Shown piece by piece: positions 8,796 to 18,105 of a stretch of DNA of 64,000 bases. A model generated the notes under the pieces. It was not told where the DNA came from and made no database searches. It was given only the letters and a program-made list of their open reading frames with translations. This DNA comes from UBA1737 sp964541525 (GTDB lineage: Bacteria; Bacillota_I; Bacilli_A; ML615J-28; CAG-313): positions 28,012 through 92,011 of the forward strand of contig CAZIQF010000004.1 in assembly GCA_964541525.1 (NCBI GenBank). Reading direction: 5' to 3'. Numbering within the stretch: position 1 is the first letter of the stretch; each line of letters begins with the position of its first letter. The translations under genes and the position numbers were made by a program.

Positions 8796-9314
8796 ATGAC
8801 TAAGAAAGAACTAGATCAAGCAATCTTAGCTTATAAAAATGGCGATAATGACTCTTTTGCAGTAATCTATCAAGAAACTTATCAAAGTGTTTATTATACA
8901 ATTTATTTGTTAACAAAGAATAATTCCATTATCGAAGACTATGTTCAAGATACATACCTTCAAGTAATTAATAAAATATCATCGTATCAAATTGGAACTA
9001 ATTTTAAAGCTTGGATATGTCGAATTGCTCATAACTTAACAATAAATGGCTTATTAAAACAAGAAAAAGAAATTGCTTTAGAACTTACTAAAGAAACAGA
9101 ATACTTGTTTGGACCTGCTCCTAAAAAAGATGAACGCTTAGATAAGGCTTTAGAACTTTTAGAAGGATTAGAAAAAGAAGTATTCATTCATTTAATTATT
9201 GAAGGTTTTAGTGTTAAAGAAACAGCAGAAATGATGAATATTAACTTAAATCGTGCTTATTATTTAAAAAACAAAATGGAAAAGACGTTAAAATTAATAA
9301 TGGAAAAATACTAA
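8796..9314 (+). CDS. RNA polymerase sigma factor, ECF-like (sigma-70 family)
   Basis: A 172-residue two-domain sigma factor. Region 2 lies about residues 15-85 (FAVIYQETYQSVYY, then DYVQDTYLQV and FKAWICRIAHNLTIN), matching the -10 recognition helix and the DxYxQxxF/L-type region 2.2 and 2.3 motifs. Region 4 lies about 110-170 (VFIHLIIEGFSVKETAEMM), a helix-turn-helix for -35 binding. The SD AGGAAGGG is close upstream. No anti-sigma gene lies beside it: the neighbours are the pot operon and a convergent gene. It may answer to an intracellular or distant regulator. Confidence 0.85.
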   Translation: MTKKELDQAILAYKNGDNDSFAVIYQETYQSVYYTIYLLTKNNSIIEDYVQDTYLQVINKISSYQIGTNFKAWICRIAHNLTINGLLKQEKEIALELTKETEYLFGPAPKKDERLDKALELLEGLEKEVFIHLIIEGFSVKETAEMMNINLNRAYYLKNKMEKTLKLIMEKY

Positions 9315-9317
9315 AAT

Positions 9318-9369
9318 ACCATATAGAGTAGAAAATTTTGAATAGTGATTCTACTTTATATGGTTTTTT
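9318..9369 (+). terminator. Terminator after the sigma-factor gene
   Basis: ACCATATAGAGTAGAA (9318-9333) pairs with TTCTACTTTATATGGT (9349-9364); a T run follows. Confidence 0.88.
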
Positions 9370-9420
9370 CTATGAATAATTAAGTTATTAAATATAAAGT
9401 TGTTTATTATTTTGGTTCAT

Positions 9421-9454
9421 AAAAAAAGAAGCTAATTGTGGATTATTAGCTTCT
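9421..9454 (-). terminator. Terminator of the MORN-AAA-protease gene
   Basis: On the minus strand AGAAGCTAAT and ATTAGCTTCT (9427-9436 and 9445-9454) form a 10 bp stem followed by seven U residues encoded at 9421-9427. Confidence 0.88.
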
Positions 9455-9493
9455 AATTTAGTTTATATTTTGTTTTTTTAAGTATATTAAATA

Positions 9494-12079
9494 CTATTTT
9501 TCTTGATTTCTTTCAATTAAATCCCAAACATATGAGATTGGGCGGCAGTAGTTGACTTCTTCAACTAAACTTCCAGTATGATTTAATGATCCACCACATA
9601 GTACACCAATGGCATAACTATGTTCAAGGTTTAGTACAGCTGAACCTGAGTTGCCAGATTTAGCTGATAAATCAATGTTAATAAAATCAGGACCATCATG
9701 ACGTTTTTGATAGGAAACAATTTTACCAACATTAGTTGAAATATTATCAAATCGGGATACACCAAATGGATAACCAAGCATAATAATATTATCTAATGTG
9801 TCATAATCAATTGCATCTTTTGGTAATAAATCAATATATGCATTGTCTCCTTCTAAATCAAGCAGTTTAATCACAGCTACGTCCGCTTCTTTATCAAGGG
9901 CAAGAACTTCTGCATCATAGTATAAATCGATTTGATTATCACGATTATCTTTAATTCTACGTCTTGCTTTAATTTTTGTGGCATTATTAACACAATGGGC
10001 ACATGTTACTGCATAACCATCAGGGGTAATTAAGAAACCAGAACTTTCAGAGTTGCCAGTAGTCATTTCTACTTTTAGGGAAATGACAGCTTCTTCAATA
10101 TCACTCATATGGTCAGTGACAGCTTTGTGTATATGTTTATTAGCAAGTTCCATTAAACGTTCAATTTTGACCATTGGAATTTTTTGTTTTTCTTGATTTG
10201 AACAGTCAATGTTGTTTTCTTGGGCGTATGTTAAAACATCATCTAAAATAATTGTTCTGTTTTCCATTTCTTCGGCTGTTCTTAATGCTTGAATAACTGC
10301 GGTTTTTTCTAAGATATTTCTTACTTCACGAGCATTTGCAAAGTTTGGTAAGTGTTGTTTCTTACAAGCAATTTCTACTGCAAGGTTTATTGCATCATCA
10401 TCCATTTGATAATCCATTTGTTTAAGCATTTTGCGACCGATTAGAAGTAACTCATCTTTTGAATAATCAGGGAAGGTAACATGGAATTGAACTCTTGATT
10501 TAAAACCAGGATTCGCACTGAATAAGTGCATCATTTCATTAGTATACCCAGCCATAATACAGCAGAATTCACCACGATGGTCTTCCATTGCTTTAAGTAA
10601 TTCAACAATTGCTTCTTTACCAAAGTCTTTTTCTGAATCTTGATATAAAGAGTAAGCTTCATCAATAAATAAAACCCCACCCATTGCTTCATCTATGACT
10701 TTTTTGGTTTTGATTGCTGTTTCACCGATATACATTGCAACTAGTGTTTGTCTTGAACATTCAACAAAGTTATTATTTTTTAGTACTCCTGCTTCATATA
10801 AGATTTGCGCAATTAGTCTAGCAACAACAGTTTTTCCAGTTCCAGGATTTCCTAAGAAAGCCATATGGAGATTTAAGTTACGATCTTTATTTTTAACTGC
10901 ATAAGCTTTAATTCGTTTTAATTCGGTTTTTACCGTATTTAATCCAATTAATTCATCTAATTCTTTATTAGCATCGATTTGTGGTTGATCTGGTTGTTTA
11001 TTTTGTTTTCCACCTTCTTCAGCAACTGGTGGATTTTGACGATTATTTAAAAAGCGTTCAAGTAAATTGAATTGCTCATTGCCAATGGAATTTTCTAGTT
11101 CAAATTGGAAGACCTTATCTTCAGATACATATTTACCATCTTTGTAAGTGTTATATGATACATTAAAATTAGGATCAATAATAAATACATCACCTTCTAA
11201 TTTATCATTTACAGCATTGCCATAATATAGGTTACCATCATCATATAAAATAAATAAATGACCTTCTTGTAAGTGATTGCGGTAGTTAGCAAAATAAGTT
11301 TTTTTATTTTTTTCTAGTCGATAGATGCCCTTGCCATGAAAATTAACGCCATCAAAACCACCGATATAGTAGTCACGGCTTACAAATTGTAATAAACCGG
11401 TTCCACACCGGCGATTATCTTTCCATTCACCGAAATAGTAAGAGTCATTTAACCATTCAATTAACCCGATATTATTCCATTTACCATAAGCATTAATTTG
11501 TCCATTATATTCCCATTTAGTTCTTTTGGAGTTAGTTCCACTTTCATAGACAAATTTAGATTCAATTGGTTGATGTAATTGAATTGGTGTATTATTCCAA
11601 TTACCTAAAATGTTAATTGGGATATCGATTATTTGTTCTTCCTTTTCACTACCACTTTCATATAGGTTGAATTCAAAGGTTTTAGTTCTAGCACAATATC
11701 TAATAGCTTTACCATGAATCTTATCATTTTGGAAATTAGCATAAATCCAATCACCATTATCAAAGATATATACACCTAATCCATTTTTAAGGTTATCAGT
11801 ATAGTGACCAAAATAGAATTCATTATTTGGCTTAGACATCAATCCTAAGCCATCTTTTTTGGTTTTCTTAAAATCGCCTAAATAAACACTTTGATCAGGG
11901 AAGTAGTATCCACCTTTACCTGTTCGATTTCCGTTTAACCATTCACCAAAATAATATTCTTTTTCATCCCAACAAATATATCCAAGCAGATCATATTGGT
12001 TATCAGCATTGATAAAACCTTGATATATATATTCCGCATTGTTACTAGTTTTTCCACCATCTATTTTAAATCTAGCCAT
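9494..12079 (-). CDS. MORN-repeat / AAA+ ATPase / trypsin-like protease fusion protein
   Basis: An 861-residue protein with three modules. Residues about 18-320 carry repeated MORN-type units (Y-x-G-x-W/F followed by G-x-G-x-Y). Residues about 375-640 form an AAA+ domain of the CbbX/SpoVK type: Walker A GNPGTGKT at 410-417, Walker B VLFIDE at 469-474, and an arginine-finger region near PGFKSR. Residues about 670-861 are a chymotrypsin-fold serine protease with an intact triad: H695 in TCAHC, D733 in ADVAV, S811 in GNSGS. There is no signal peptide or membrane segment, so it is probably cytosolic. Family knowledge: MORN repeats bind lipids or proteins, and AAA+ domains remodel substrates. An ATP-driven, MORN-tethered protease is my inference. 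It is a single-gene unit with its own terminator; ATG 12079 follows a GGAAGGATAAC-type SD. Confidence 0.85.
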   Translation of the reverse strand: MARFKIDGGKTSNNAEYIYQGFINADNQYDLLGYICWDEKEYYFGEWLNGNRTGKGGYYFPDQSVYLGDFKKTKKDGLGLMSKPNNEFYFGHYTDNLKNGLGVYIFDNGDWIYANFQNDKIHGKAIRYCARTKTFEFNLYESGSEKEEQIIDIPINILGNWNNTPIQLHQPIESKFVYESGTNSKRTKWEYNGQINAYGKWNNIGLIEWLNDSYYFGEWKDNRRCGTGLLQFVSRDYYIGGFDGVNFHGKGIYRLEKNKKTYFANYRNHLQEGHLFILYDDGNLYYGNAVNDKLEGDVFIIDPNFNVSYNTYKDGKYVSEDKVFQFELENSIGNEQFNLLERFLNNRQNPPVAEEGGKQNKQPDQPQIDANKELDELIGLNTVKTELKRIKAYAVKNKDRNLNLHMAFLGNPGTGKTVVARLIAQILYEAGVLKNNNFVECSRQTLVAMYIGETAIKTKKVIDEAMGGVLFIDEAYSLYQDSEKDFGKEAIVELLKAMEDHRGEFCCIMAGYTNEMMHLFSANPGFKSRVQFHVTFPDYSKDELLLIGRKMLKQMDYQMDDDAINLAVEIACKKQHLPNFANAREVRNILEKTAVIQALRTAEEMENRTIILDDVLTYAQENNIDCSNQEKQKIPMVKIERLMELANKHIHKAVTDHMSDIEEAVISLKVEMTTGNSESSGFLITPDGYAVTCAHCVNNATKIKARRRIKDNRDNQIDLYYDAEVLALDKEADVAVIKLLDLEGDNAYIDLLPKDAIDYDTLDNIIMLGYPFGVSRFDNISTNVGKIVSYQKRHDGPDFINIDLSAKSGNSGSAVLNLEHSYAIGVLCGGSLNHTGSLVEEVNYCRPISYVWDLIERNQEK

Positions 12080-12273
12080 TGTTATCCTTCCTTTTCTTCT
12101 CTTTTTTATTTAATTGTATTATACACAAATTTTAATTAAAAAACAAATGAATAGTAATACAAAATGTTCGAAAATGTTATTTATCAGTGTAAATTGCAAA
12201 ATAATCAAAAAAAAATAGAAAATATGATAAAATATTTAATAATATTACATATAAGATGAAAGGAGTAAGCGTT

Positions 12274-14049
12274 ATGGTAATTGGAAAACACTTTTCAAAA
12301 TACTATTTAAAATACTTTTTTACCTTTTTAATTGGTATAATTGCCTTAGTTGTTGTTGACTTATATCAATTAGAGATTCCGGAGGTAGTTGGTTTAATTG
12401 TTGATGAAATTAAGAATGAAACATTATCTAAAACATTACTATTAGAATTGACAAAAACATTATTGGTTGTAGCAATTGTTGTATTTGTGGGTAGATTTCT
12501 ATGGCGAATTTGTATTTTTGGTAATGGAGCAAAAATTGAAGCTGACATTCGTAATGAAATGTTTAGACATATGGAACAACTTTCAACAACATATTTTTCA
12601 ACAAATAAGACAGGAGCGTTAATGTCATTATATACTAATGACTTATCACAGATTCGTCAAAGTTTTGCTTCCGGAACATTGATGTTAGTGGATGCCATAA
12701 CTTTAGGAGTTTTAGCATTTATTAAGATGTTAAAATTGAATTTAACGATGGCAATTATTTGTTTAATCCCATTAATGTTTGTTTGTGTTTTCGCAACATT
12801 AATGCGAAAGAGAATTTCGAAAAAAGTTAAGAAAAATCTAGAAGCATTTTCATCATTATCTGATTATGTTCAAGAAACTTTTTCTGGAATCAATGTCGTA
12901 AAAGCGTATGTCAAAGAAAAAAGAAAAGAATTCTTATTTGAATCATATAATCAAAATAATATGGACACTTGTTTAGATTTTGTTAGAGATCATGCAATGG
13001 TTCAAGTAATTATTAATGCGGTATTAACAATGATGATGATTACCATTATTTTTGCTGGTGGCGTGTTAATCTACCAAGGGCAAACTGGTCATATTGTAAC
13101 TGATTTAACTCCAGGTAAATTAATCACATTTAATGCTTATTTTGGCTCATTAATTTGGCCAGTAACAGCAATTGGTGATTTAATCAATTTAAGAGGTCAA
13201 TCTAAAGCTAGCGAACGTCGAATCTCAGCTTTACTAGATGAACAAGTCGAAATTAATGATTCACAAGTAGTAAATAAGGATTTAACTCCAACTGATTTTA
13301 TTGGGGAAATTGAATATCGAGATTTAAATTTTGCTTATCCTAATTCCCAAATACCAGTATTAGAAAATATTAGTTTTCAGATTAAATCAGGGGAAATGGT
13401 TGGAATTATGGGGGCTACAGGTTCAGGTAAAACGACGATTGTTGAGTTGTTACTTCGGTTATATAATATTGAAAATAATAAAATTATCATTGATGGTCAT
13501 GATATTATGGAACTTCCACTTAAATTAGTGCGAGATATTATTGCTTATGTGCCACAAGAAACCTTCTTATTTAAACAATCAATTGATGAAAACATTGCTT
13601 TTTCATCAAATATCGTTGATCCAGAGTTAACGCATGAAGCTGCTGAAATTAGTGGAATCGCTAAAGATATTGCTGAATTTAAAGATGGTTATAATACTAT
13701 TTTAGGTGAAAGAGGTGTAACGGTATCTGGTGGACAAAAACAACGAATCTCGATTGCAAGAGCTTTAATCAAAAATGCTCCAATCTTAATTATGGATGAT
13801 TCCTTAAGTGCCGTTGATACTGTAACTGAAGCTACCATTTTATCATCATTAAGAACAATCCGAAAAGGTATGACAACAATTATTATTGCCCATAGAATTA
13901 CCACATTAGAAACCTTAGATAAGATTATTGTCTTAGATAATGGAAGAATTAGTGCGATTGGTAGTCATGAAGAATTATTAAAAGAATGTGCTATTTATCA
14001 AAAAGAAGTCGCACTTCAAGAACTTGAAAAAGAAGTGGAGGGTAAATAA
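12274..14049 (+). CDS. ABC exporter half-transporter, degenerate-site subunit
   Basis: A fused membrane-ATPase exporter subunit of 591 residues: six transmembrane helices (about 15-310), then the nucleotide-binding domain with Walker A GATGSGKTT, signature VSGGQKQR and Walker B LIMDDSLSAVDT. The catalytic Glu after Walker B is Asp. I choose ATG 12274, because AAAGGAG at 12259-12265 sits correctly before it; the in-frame ATG at 12256 overlaps that SD. One base separates its stop from the partner gene. The pair resembles heterodimeric exporters of the TM287/288, LmrCD and YheHI type, usually drug, lipid or peptide exporters. The substrate is unknown. Confidence 0.88.
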   Translation: MVIGKHFSKYYLKYFFTFLIGIIALVVVDLYQLEIPEVVGLIVDEIKNETLSKTLLLELTKTLLVVAIVVFVGRFLWRICIFGNGAKIEADIRNEMFRHMEQLSTTYFSTNKTGALMSLYTNDLSQIRQSFASGTLMLVDAITLGVLAFIKMLKLNLTMAIICLIPLMFVCVFATLMRKRISKKVKKNLEAFSSLSDYVQETFSGINVVKAYVKEKRKEFLFESYNQNNMDTCLDFVRDHAMVQVIINAVLTMMMITIIFAGGVLIYQGQTGHIVTDLTPGKLITFNAYFGSLIWPVTAIGDLINLRGQSKASERRISALLDEQVEINDSQVVNKDLTPTDFIGEIEYRDLNFAYPNSQIPVLENISFQIKSGEMVGIMGATGSGKTTIVELLLRLYNIENNKIIIDGHDIMELPLKLVRDIIAYVPQETFLFKQSIDENIAFSSNIVDPELTHEAAEISGIAKDIAEFKDGYNTILGERGVTVSGGQKQRISIARALIKNAPILIMDDSLSAVDTVTEATILSSLRTIRKGMTTIIIAHRITTLETLDKIIVLDNGRISAIGSHEELLKECAIYQKEVALQELEKEVEGK

Positions 14050-14050
14050 C

Positions 14051-15820
14051 ATGTTAACAGATAAGAAAATGTTTGGTCGTTTATTTAAGTATATGAAAAG
14101 ATATTATCTAAACTATATCTTAGCCATTTTATTAGTTGGATTAATTGTTTTATTTGATATCTTAAGTCCCTATGTTATTAGTCTTAGTTTAGAAGAAATA
14201 GGTAAAGATGAGATTAATATCATTAGGTTAATCTGTATCTTTATTTGTGGAATTACTCTTGCAGTAACTGCTAATATCTTACAATTTATTCAAACGATGT
14301 TACTTAATAAAACTGGTAATAAAATTGTTTATCAAATCAGAGCTGATGTCTTTAGTCATATTCAAACTCTAAGTCATCATCAATTTAATAATATTCCGGT
14401 CGGGACTTTAGTAACTAGAGCAACTTCTGATATTAATGTTTTATTTCAACTATATACGAATATTTTAGTTAATATTATTAGATATGTAGCCACCATTGTT
14501 GGTGTGCTTATTGCAATGTTTATTCTCAATGCAAAACTTGCATTAATTGTTCTATGTATATTCCCAATCATCTTGACTTTAACGATTGTTTTTAGATATT
14601 TTTTGCGAAAAATTCACCGAAATGTTAGAAATGAAGTATCTAGTATGAACGCTTTTTTATCGGAAAATATTTCTGGGATTAAAGTTACACAAATTTTTAA
14701 TCAAGAAGAAAAGAAATATTGTGAATTTAAAACTGCCAATAATCGTTTAAAAAAAGCGACTCTAAAAGAAATTTTTACCTTTGGGATTTTTAGACCACTG
14801 GTTTATCTAATCTATATCTCTACTGTTATTATTGTCTTATATACTGGAAGTAATGAGGCAATCAATGCTAGTTTTGGTGCGATTACAGTTGCGATTACCT
14901 ATAATGAACTCTATACCTTCTATCAATATATATCGAAATTCTTTAATCCGATTCAATCGCTTGCTGATCAATATAATCAATTACAATCAGCTTTTGCTGC
15001 TGCTGAAAAAATCTTTACTGTTCTTGATATTGAATCTGAAATTAAAGATGAAGAAGGAGCTACGGATATTGATTTAATTGGTAATATTGAATTTAAAAAT
15101 GTTTGGTTTAGTTATATTGAAGGTGAATGGATTCTAAAGGATGTATCATTTAAGATTAATGCTAAAGATGTTGTTGCTTTTGTTGGAGCAACAGGTGCGG
15201 GTAAAACCACCATTCTTGGTTTAATTACTAGAAATTATGATATCCAAAGTGGTCAAATCCTAATTGATGGAAGAGATATTAAAACCATTAAAATATCATC
15301 ATTAAGAAGCCAAATTGGACAAATGCTTCAAGATGTATTCTTGTTTAGTGGTACAATTGCTGATAATATTCGGTTAAACAATGAAGCGATTACTGATGAA
15401 GCGATTATCGATGCTTGTAAAGAAGTTAATGCGATGCATTTCATTAATAAACAACCAGAAGGTATCTATGCTAAAGTTAGTGAACGTGGTAATAATTTAT
15501 CGCTTGGAGAAAGACAATTAATTAGTTTTGCAAGAACTTTAGTTCATAAACCGAAATTAATGATTTTAGATGAAGCAACATCAAATATTGATACAGAAAC
15601 GGAAAAACTAATTCAAGATTCATTAGAAAAAGTAATTAAAAATAACACAATGATTATGGTGGCACATCGTCTTTCAACAATTCAACATGCCACAAAAATC
15701 TTTGTTTTTGATCATGGTCGGATTATTGAGGAAGGATCACACCAAGAATTACTAAAAAAACGTGGTAAGTATTATCAACTTTATAAGCTTCAATATCAAA
15801 AAAATCCTTTTGATAATTAA
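14051..15820 (+). CDS. ABC exporter half-transporter, partner subunit
   Basis: Second half of the heterodimeric exporter, 589 residues. Six transmembrane helices (about 15-315) precede the nucleotide-binding domain with Walker A GATGAGKTT, a changed signature LSLGERQ, Walker B LMILDEATSNIDT with intact catalytic Glu, and the switch His in VAHRLS. ATG 14051 follows GTGGAGGG within the upstream gene's last codons; a longer in-frame start at 13988 lacks an SD and lies inside the previous gene. The altered signature here faces the Asp-containing Walker B site of the partner, so one of the two ATP sites is degenerate, as in known asymmetric exporters. Confidence 0.88.
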   Translation: MLTDKKMFGRLFKYMKRYYLNYILAILLVGLIVLFDILSPYVISLSLEEIGKDEINIIRLICIFICGITLAVTANILQFIQTMLLNKTGNKIVYQIRADVFSHIQTLSHHQFNNIPVGTLVTRATSDINVLFQLYTNILVNIIRYVATIVGVLIAMFILNAKLALIVLCIFPIILTLTIVFRYFLRKIHRNVRNEVSSMNAFLSENISGIKVTQIFNQEEKKYCEFKTANNRLKKATLKEIFTFGIFRPLVYLIYISTVIIVLYTGSNEAINASFGAITVAITYNELYTFYQYISKFFNPIQSLADQYNQLQSAFAAAEKIFTVLDIESEIKDEEGATDIDLIGNIEFKNVWFSYIEGEWILKDVSFKINAKDVVAFVGATGAGKTTILGLITRNYDIQSGQILIDGRDIKTIKISSLRSQIGQMLQDVFLFSGTIADNIRLNNEAITDEAIIDACKEVNAMHFINKQPEGIYAKVSERGNNLSLGERQLISFARTLVHKPKLMILDEATSNIDTETEKLIQDSLEKVIKNNTMIMVAHRLSTIQHATKIFVFDHGRIIEEGSHQELLKKRGKYYQLYKLQYQKNPFDN

Positions 15821-15828
15821 TTATTAAC

Positions 15829-15857
15829 TTGCTAAAAAGCAAATGATTTGTTATAAT
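15829..15857 (+). promoter_or_regulatory. Promoter of the DUF3800 operon
   Basis: TTGCTA (15829-15834), 17-base spacer, TATAAT (15852-15857), 22 bases before the first ATG. Confidence 0.75.
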
Positions 15858-15878
15858 TTAATAAAGAGGTGATTTATT

Positions 15879-16328
15879 ATGAATAATCAAATCGCAACGA
15901 AAACAAAAAAAGCACTTGTATCGATTATTATAACAATGATATTATTAAACTTATTAATTGCGATATGTTTATTTAGATTATTTAAAACGGATTTAGAAAT
16001 CATGATTAAGGTCCTATTAATTGGTTTAACAGTGATGGGTTTATTCTTTTTAATCAAAGAAATAATTAATTTAGTTAATTATTTAAAAGCTCCATTGGTA
16101 TTAATCAAGCAACAAGAAAATCGTTTAATTATTAATGATTCAGATGAAATCTTGATTGAAGATTTATTATCAATTGAAAAAGGGGCAAATAATTCAAAAT
16201 TACTATTTTATCAAGCTGATTTAATTATCACTACAACATCTAAACAATATATTATTACCAATATTGATGATGTTGATCAAGTCTATGAACGATTAAATCA
16301 AATGATTATTAAAAAGGAAGTAGTATAA
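15879..16328 (+). CDS. Small membrane protein with two N-terminal helices
   Basis: 149 residues with no family I recognise. Two hydrophobic helices lie at about 13-35 and 42-64, then a soluble part of about 80 residues rich in beta-type segments (LIKQQENRLIIND, ISIEKGA-like, YIITNID), resembling small membrane-anchored PH-like domains. SD AAAGAGGTG sits before the ATG. It is the first gene of a three-gene operon with the DUF3800 protein and the acidic-repeat protein, which begin 1 and 9 bases after the preceding stops. Confidence 0.6.
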   Translation: MNNQIATKTKKALVSIIITMILLNLLIAICLFRLFKTDLEIMIKVLLIGLTVMGLFFLIKEIINLVNYLKAPLVLIKQQENRLIINDSDEILIEDLLSIEKGANNSKLLFYQADLIITTTSKQYIITNIDDVDQVYERLNQMIIKKEVV

Positions 16329-16329
16329 A

Positions 16330-17040
16330 TTGGAATATCTATTTATTGATGAATCAGGTTCACTAACTAAAAAGTATGCATCAACCCATCCTTATTTTGT
16401 GATGTGTATATTAAGAGTAAAAGACATCAAAAACTTAAGAAAGATTTTGAAAAAATTTATCCAATTGAACTATCAAGCAATTATTGCAGCAGATCATAAA
16501 AATCGCATCTTTAAAAATGGATCTTTTATTGAATTAAAAGGATCATCATTATCACCGGATTTAAAACATCAACTTGCAAGATATCTATGTCATGGACATA
16601 TTTTTGAAGTTTATTATATTCATATTAATAATAATTTAGTTGATTTAGATTTTACTAAAAATCCATCATTAGCATTTAATTATGTCTTAGGACTCCTATT
16701 AGATAAGCATTTACGCAATGGAAATCTTCCAAATGATGATTATTTAATTGATATAGATCAAAGAAACTTACAAGTTATATCGATTAATTCATTAGAAGAA
16801 TATTTAAATATCGAATTAAAACTAAAACAAAATTTAATTAAATCATTAAATGTTGCGTATTATGATTCTAAAGATAATTTATTAATTCAAGTTAGTGATT
16901 TCTTTTCTAATTTGTATTTCTCTTATTTAAGAAATGAATTGGAATATCAAGAGTTATTTAATGATTTAAAGAAGAACAATTATCTTAAAGATATCTTTTA
17001 TTATCCAAAAGAAAAAATTAATCAAGAAAAAAGAAAGTAG
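16330..17040 (+). CDS. DUF3800-family protein
   Basis: 236 residues starting at TTG 16330 behind AAAAAGGAAG; no in-frame ATG is close. The N-terminal YLFIDESGSL matches the F/Y-x-D-E-S-G signature of DUF3800, the middle has ELKGSS, and the C-terminal region has IQVSDFFSNLYF, matching the conserved L-x-x-A/S-D-x-x-x motif. The family is predicted to have an RNase H-like fold and is common near mobile or defence genes, but its reaction is not established. Here it sits in a chromosomal operon between a membrane protein and an acidic-repeat protein. Confidence 0.8.
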   Translation: MEYLFIDESGSLTKKYASTHPYFVMCILRVKDIKNLRKILKKFIQLNYQAIIAADHKNRIFKNGSFIELKGSSLSPDLKHQLARYLCHGHIFEVYYIHINNNLVDLDFTKNPSLAFNYVLGLLLDKHLRNGNLPNDDYLIDIDQRNLQVISINSLEEYLNIELKLKQNLIKSLNVAYYDSKDNLLIQVSDFFSNLYFSYLRNELEYQELFNDLKKNNYLKDIFYYPKEKINQEKRK

Positions 17041-17049
17041 GGTAAAAAT

Positions 17050-18099
17050 ATGGCTAAAAGAAATAATCAAAAAATAAGCGAAGAAATAAAGAAACCAATA
17101 ATCAAAGAGTATATTGAAGATAGTAGTATAACTGATTTTATGGTCGTTGTTAGTGATAATGATAATGGTTATCCAACCTTTGAAGAAATTGATAAAGTAA
17201 CCGACACATCAATTATCACTGGTGAATCAAAAATAATTGAAGATAAACCTATATATTTAGAATATGATCGAAGTTTTTCAGCCAAATTAATTCTTTTAAG
17301 TGATGAAAAGAAAAATTATTATAAAAGAGTTAGAAATACCTTTAATGCCTATGCATTAATTCTTAAAACCACTTGGAATAATGAAGAATTTTATGCAGGA
17401 GAAGATCTAGTTGCCAAATTTGGTGTTAGAGGTAAATCATTATATTTATATTTAGTAAAGAATAAAGAACATCATACTTTTGTAAGAATCTGCATTAGCT
17501 CTAATCGTAGTGTTAAAGCAGCGATTGAACTAATTAAAGAAGTAATGGAAAAATTAGATCAAGAACGAAAAAACATTAGACCACTAAAATATAGTATTGA
17601 TTTAGAACCACAAGAAAAATTAATTGAAAAAGGTTACATTAAATTAATCAAAACAAAAGATATTATTGTTTTTAAAGAAGAATTATCAATTGTTGAAGAA
17701 GATTTAACAGTGGCACAAGAAGAACCAGTAGAAGCAGAAACTGAAGAAGAAGTAGTAGAAACAGAAACTGAGGAAGAAGTAGTAGAAACAGAAACTGAGG
17801 AAGAAGTAGTAGAAGCAGAAACTGAGGAAGAAGTAGTAGAAGCAGAAACTGAGGAAGAAGTAGTAGAAGCAGAAACTGAAGAAGAACCAGTAGAAGTAGA
17901 AACTGATGAAGAACCAGTAGAAGCAGAAACTGAAGAAGAAGTAGTAGAAGCAGAAACTGAGGAAGAAGTAGTAGAAGCAGAAACTGAGGAAGAAGTAGTA
18001 GAAGCAGAAACTCCGATTATATCGAAGAAGATTATTGGTTTGAGAAGAGGAATTAGGCTTAGAAGAAAAGCCAATGGTCATCATATCAGAATTAGATAA
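17050..18099 (+). CDS. Acidic nonapeptide-repeat protein with a basic tail
   Basis: 349 residues in three parts. Residues about 1-220 are a soluble domain I cannot name, with a core around YLEYDRSFSAKLI, YKRVRNTFNAYAL and LYLYLVKNKEHHTFVRI that looks like a compact alpha/beta fold. Residues 225-321 are 11 copies of a nine-residue acidic unit (E-V/P-V-E-A-E-T-E-E). The end, after ETPIISKK, is strongly basic (GLRRGIRLRRKA). Charge contrast between repeat and tail suggests self-association or binding to nucleic acid or ribosomes; this is inference. Last gene of the operon. Confidence 0.7.
   Translation: MAKRNNQKISEEIKKPIIKEYIEDSSITDFMVVVSDNDNGYPTFEEIDKVTDTSIITGESKIIEDKPIYLEYDRSFSAKLILLSDEKKNYYKRVRNTFNAYALILKTTWNNEEFYAGEDLVAKFGVRGKSLYLYLVKNKEHHTFVRICISSNRSVKAAIELIKEVMEKLDQERKNIRPLKYSIDLEPQEKLIEKGYIKLIKTKDIIVFKEELSIVEEDLTVAQEEPVEAETEEEVVETETEEEVVETETEEEVVEAETEEEVVEAETEEEVVEAETEEEPVEVETDEEPVEAETEEEVVEAETEEEVVEAETEEEVVEAETPIISKKIIGLRRGIRLRRKANGHHIRIR
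17722..18012 (+). repeat. 27-bp tandem repeat inside the acidic-repeat gene
   Basis: Eleven in-frame units of 27 bp (consensus GAAGTAGTAGAAGCAGAAAC then TGAGGAA) with scattered substitutions such as GAACCA for GAAGTA. The low divergence between units points to expansion and contraction by slippage. Confidence 0.95.
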
Positions 18100-18105
18100 T
18101 ATAAT

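Noticed and set aside
17634..18084. Two open frames on the minus strand of the acidic repeat (Ser/Thr-rich and Phe/Tyr-rich proteins)
   Set aside because: They are by-products of the 27-bp tandem repeat on the opposite strand; no SD and no other coding evidence.
15879..18099. DUF3800 operon as a defence island
   Set aside because: Placed between housekeeping-like exporter genes, base composition matches the chromosome, and there are no partner nuclease or mobile genes.
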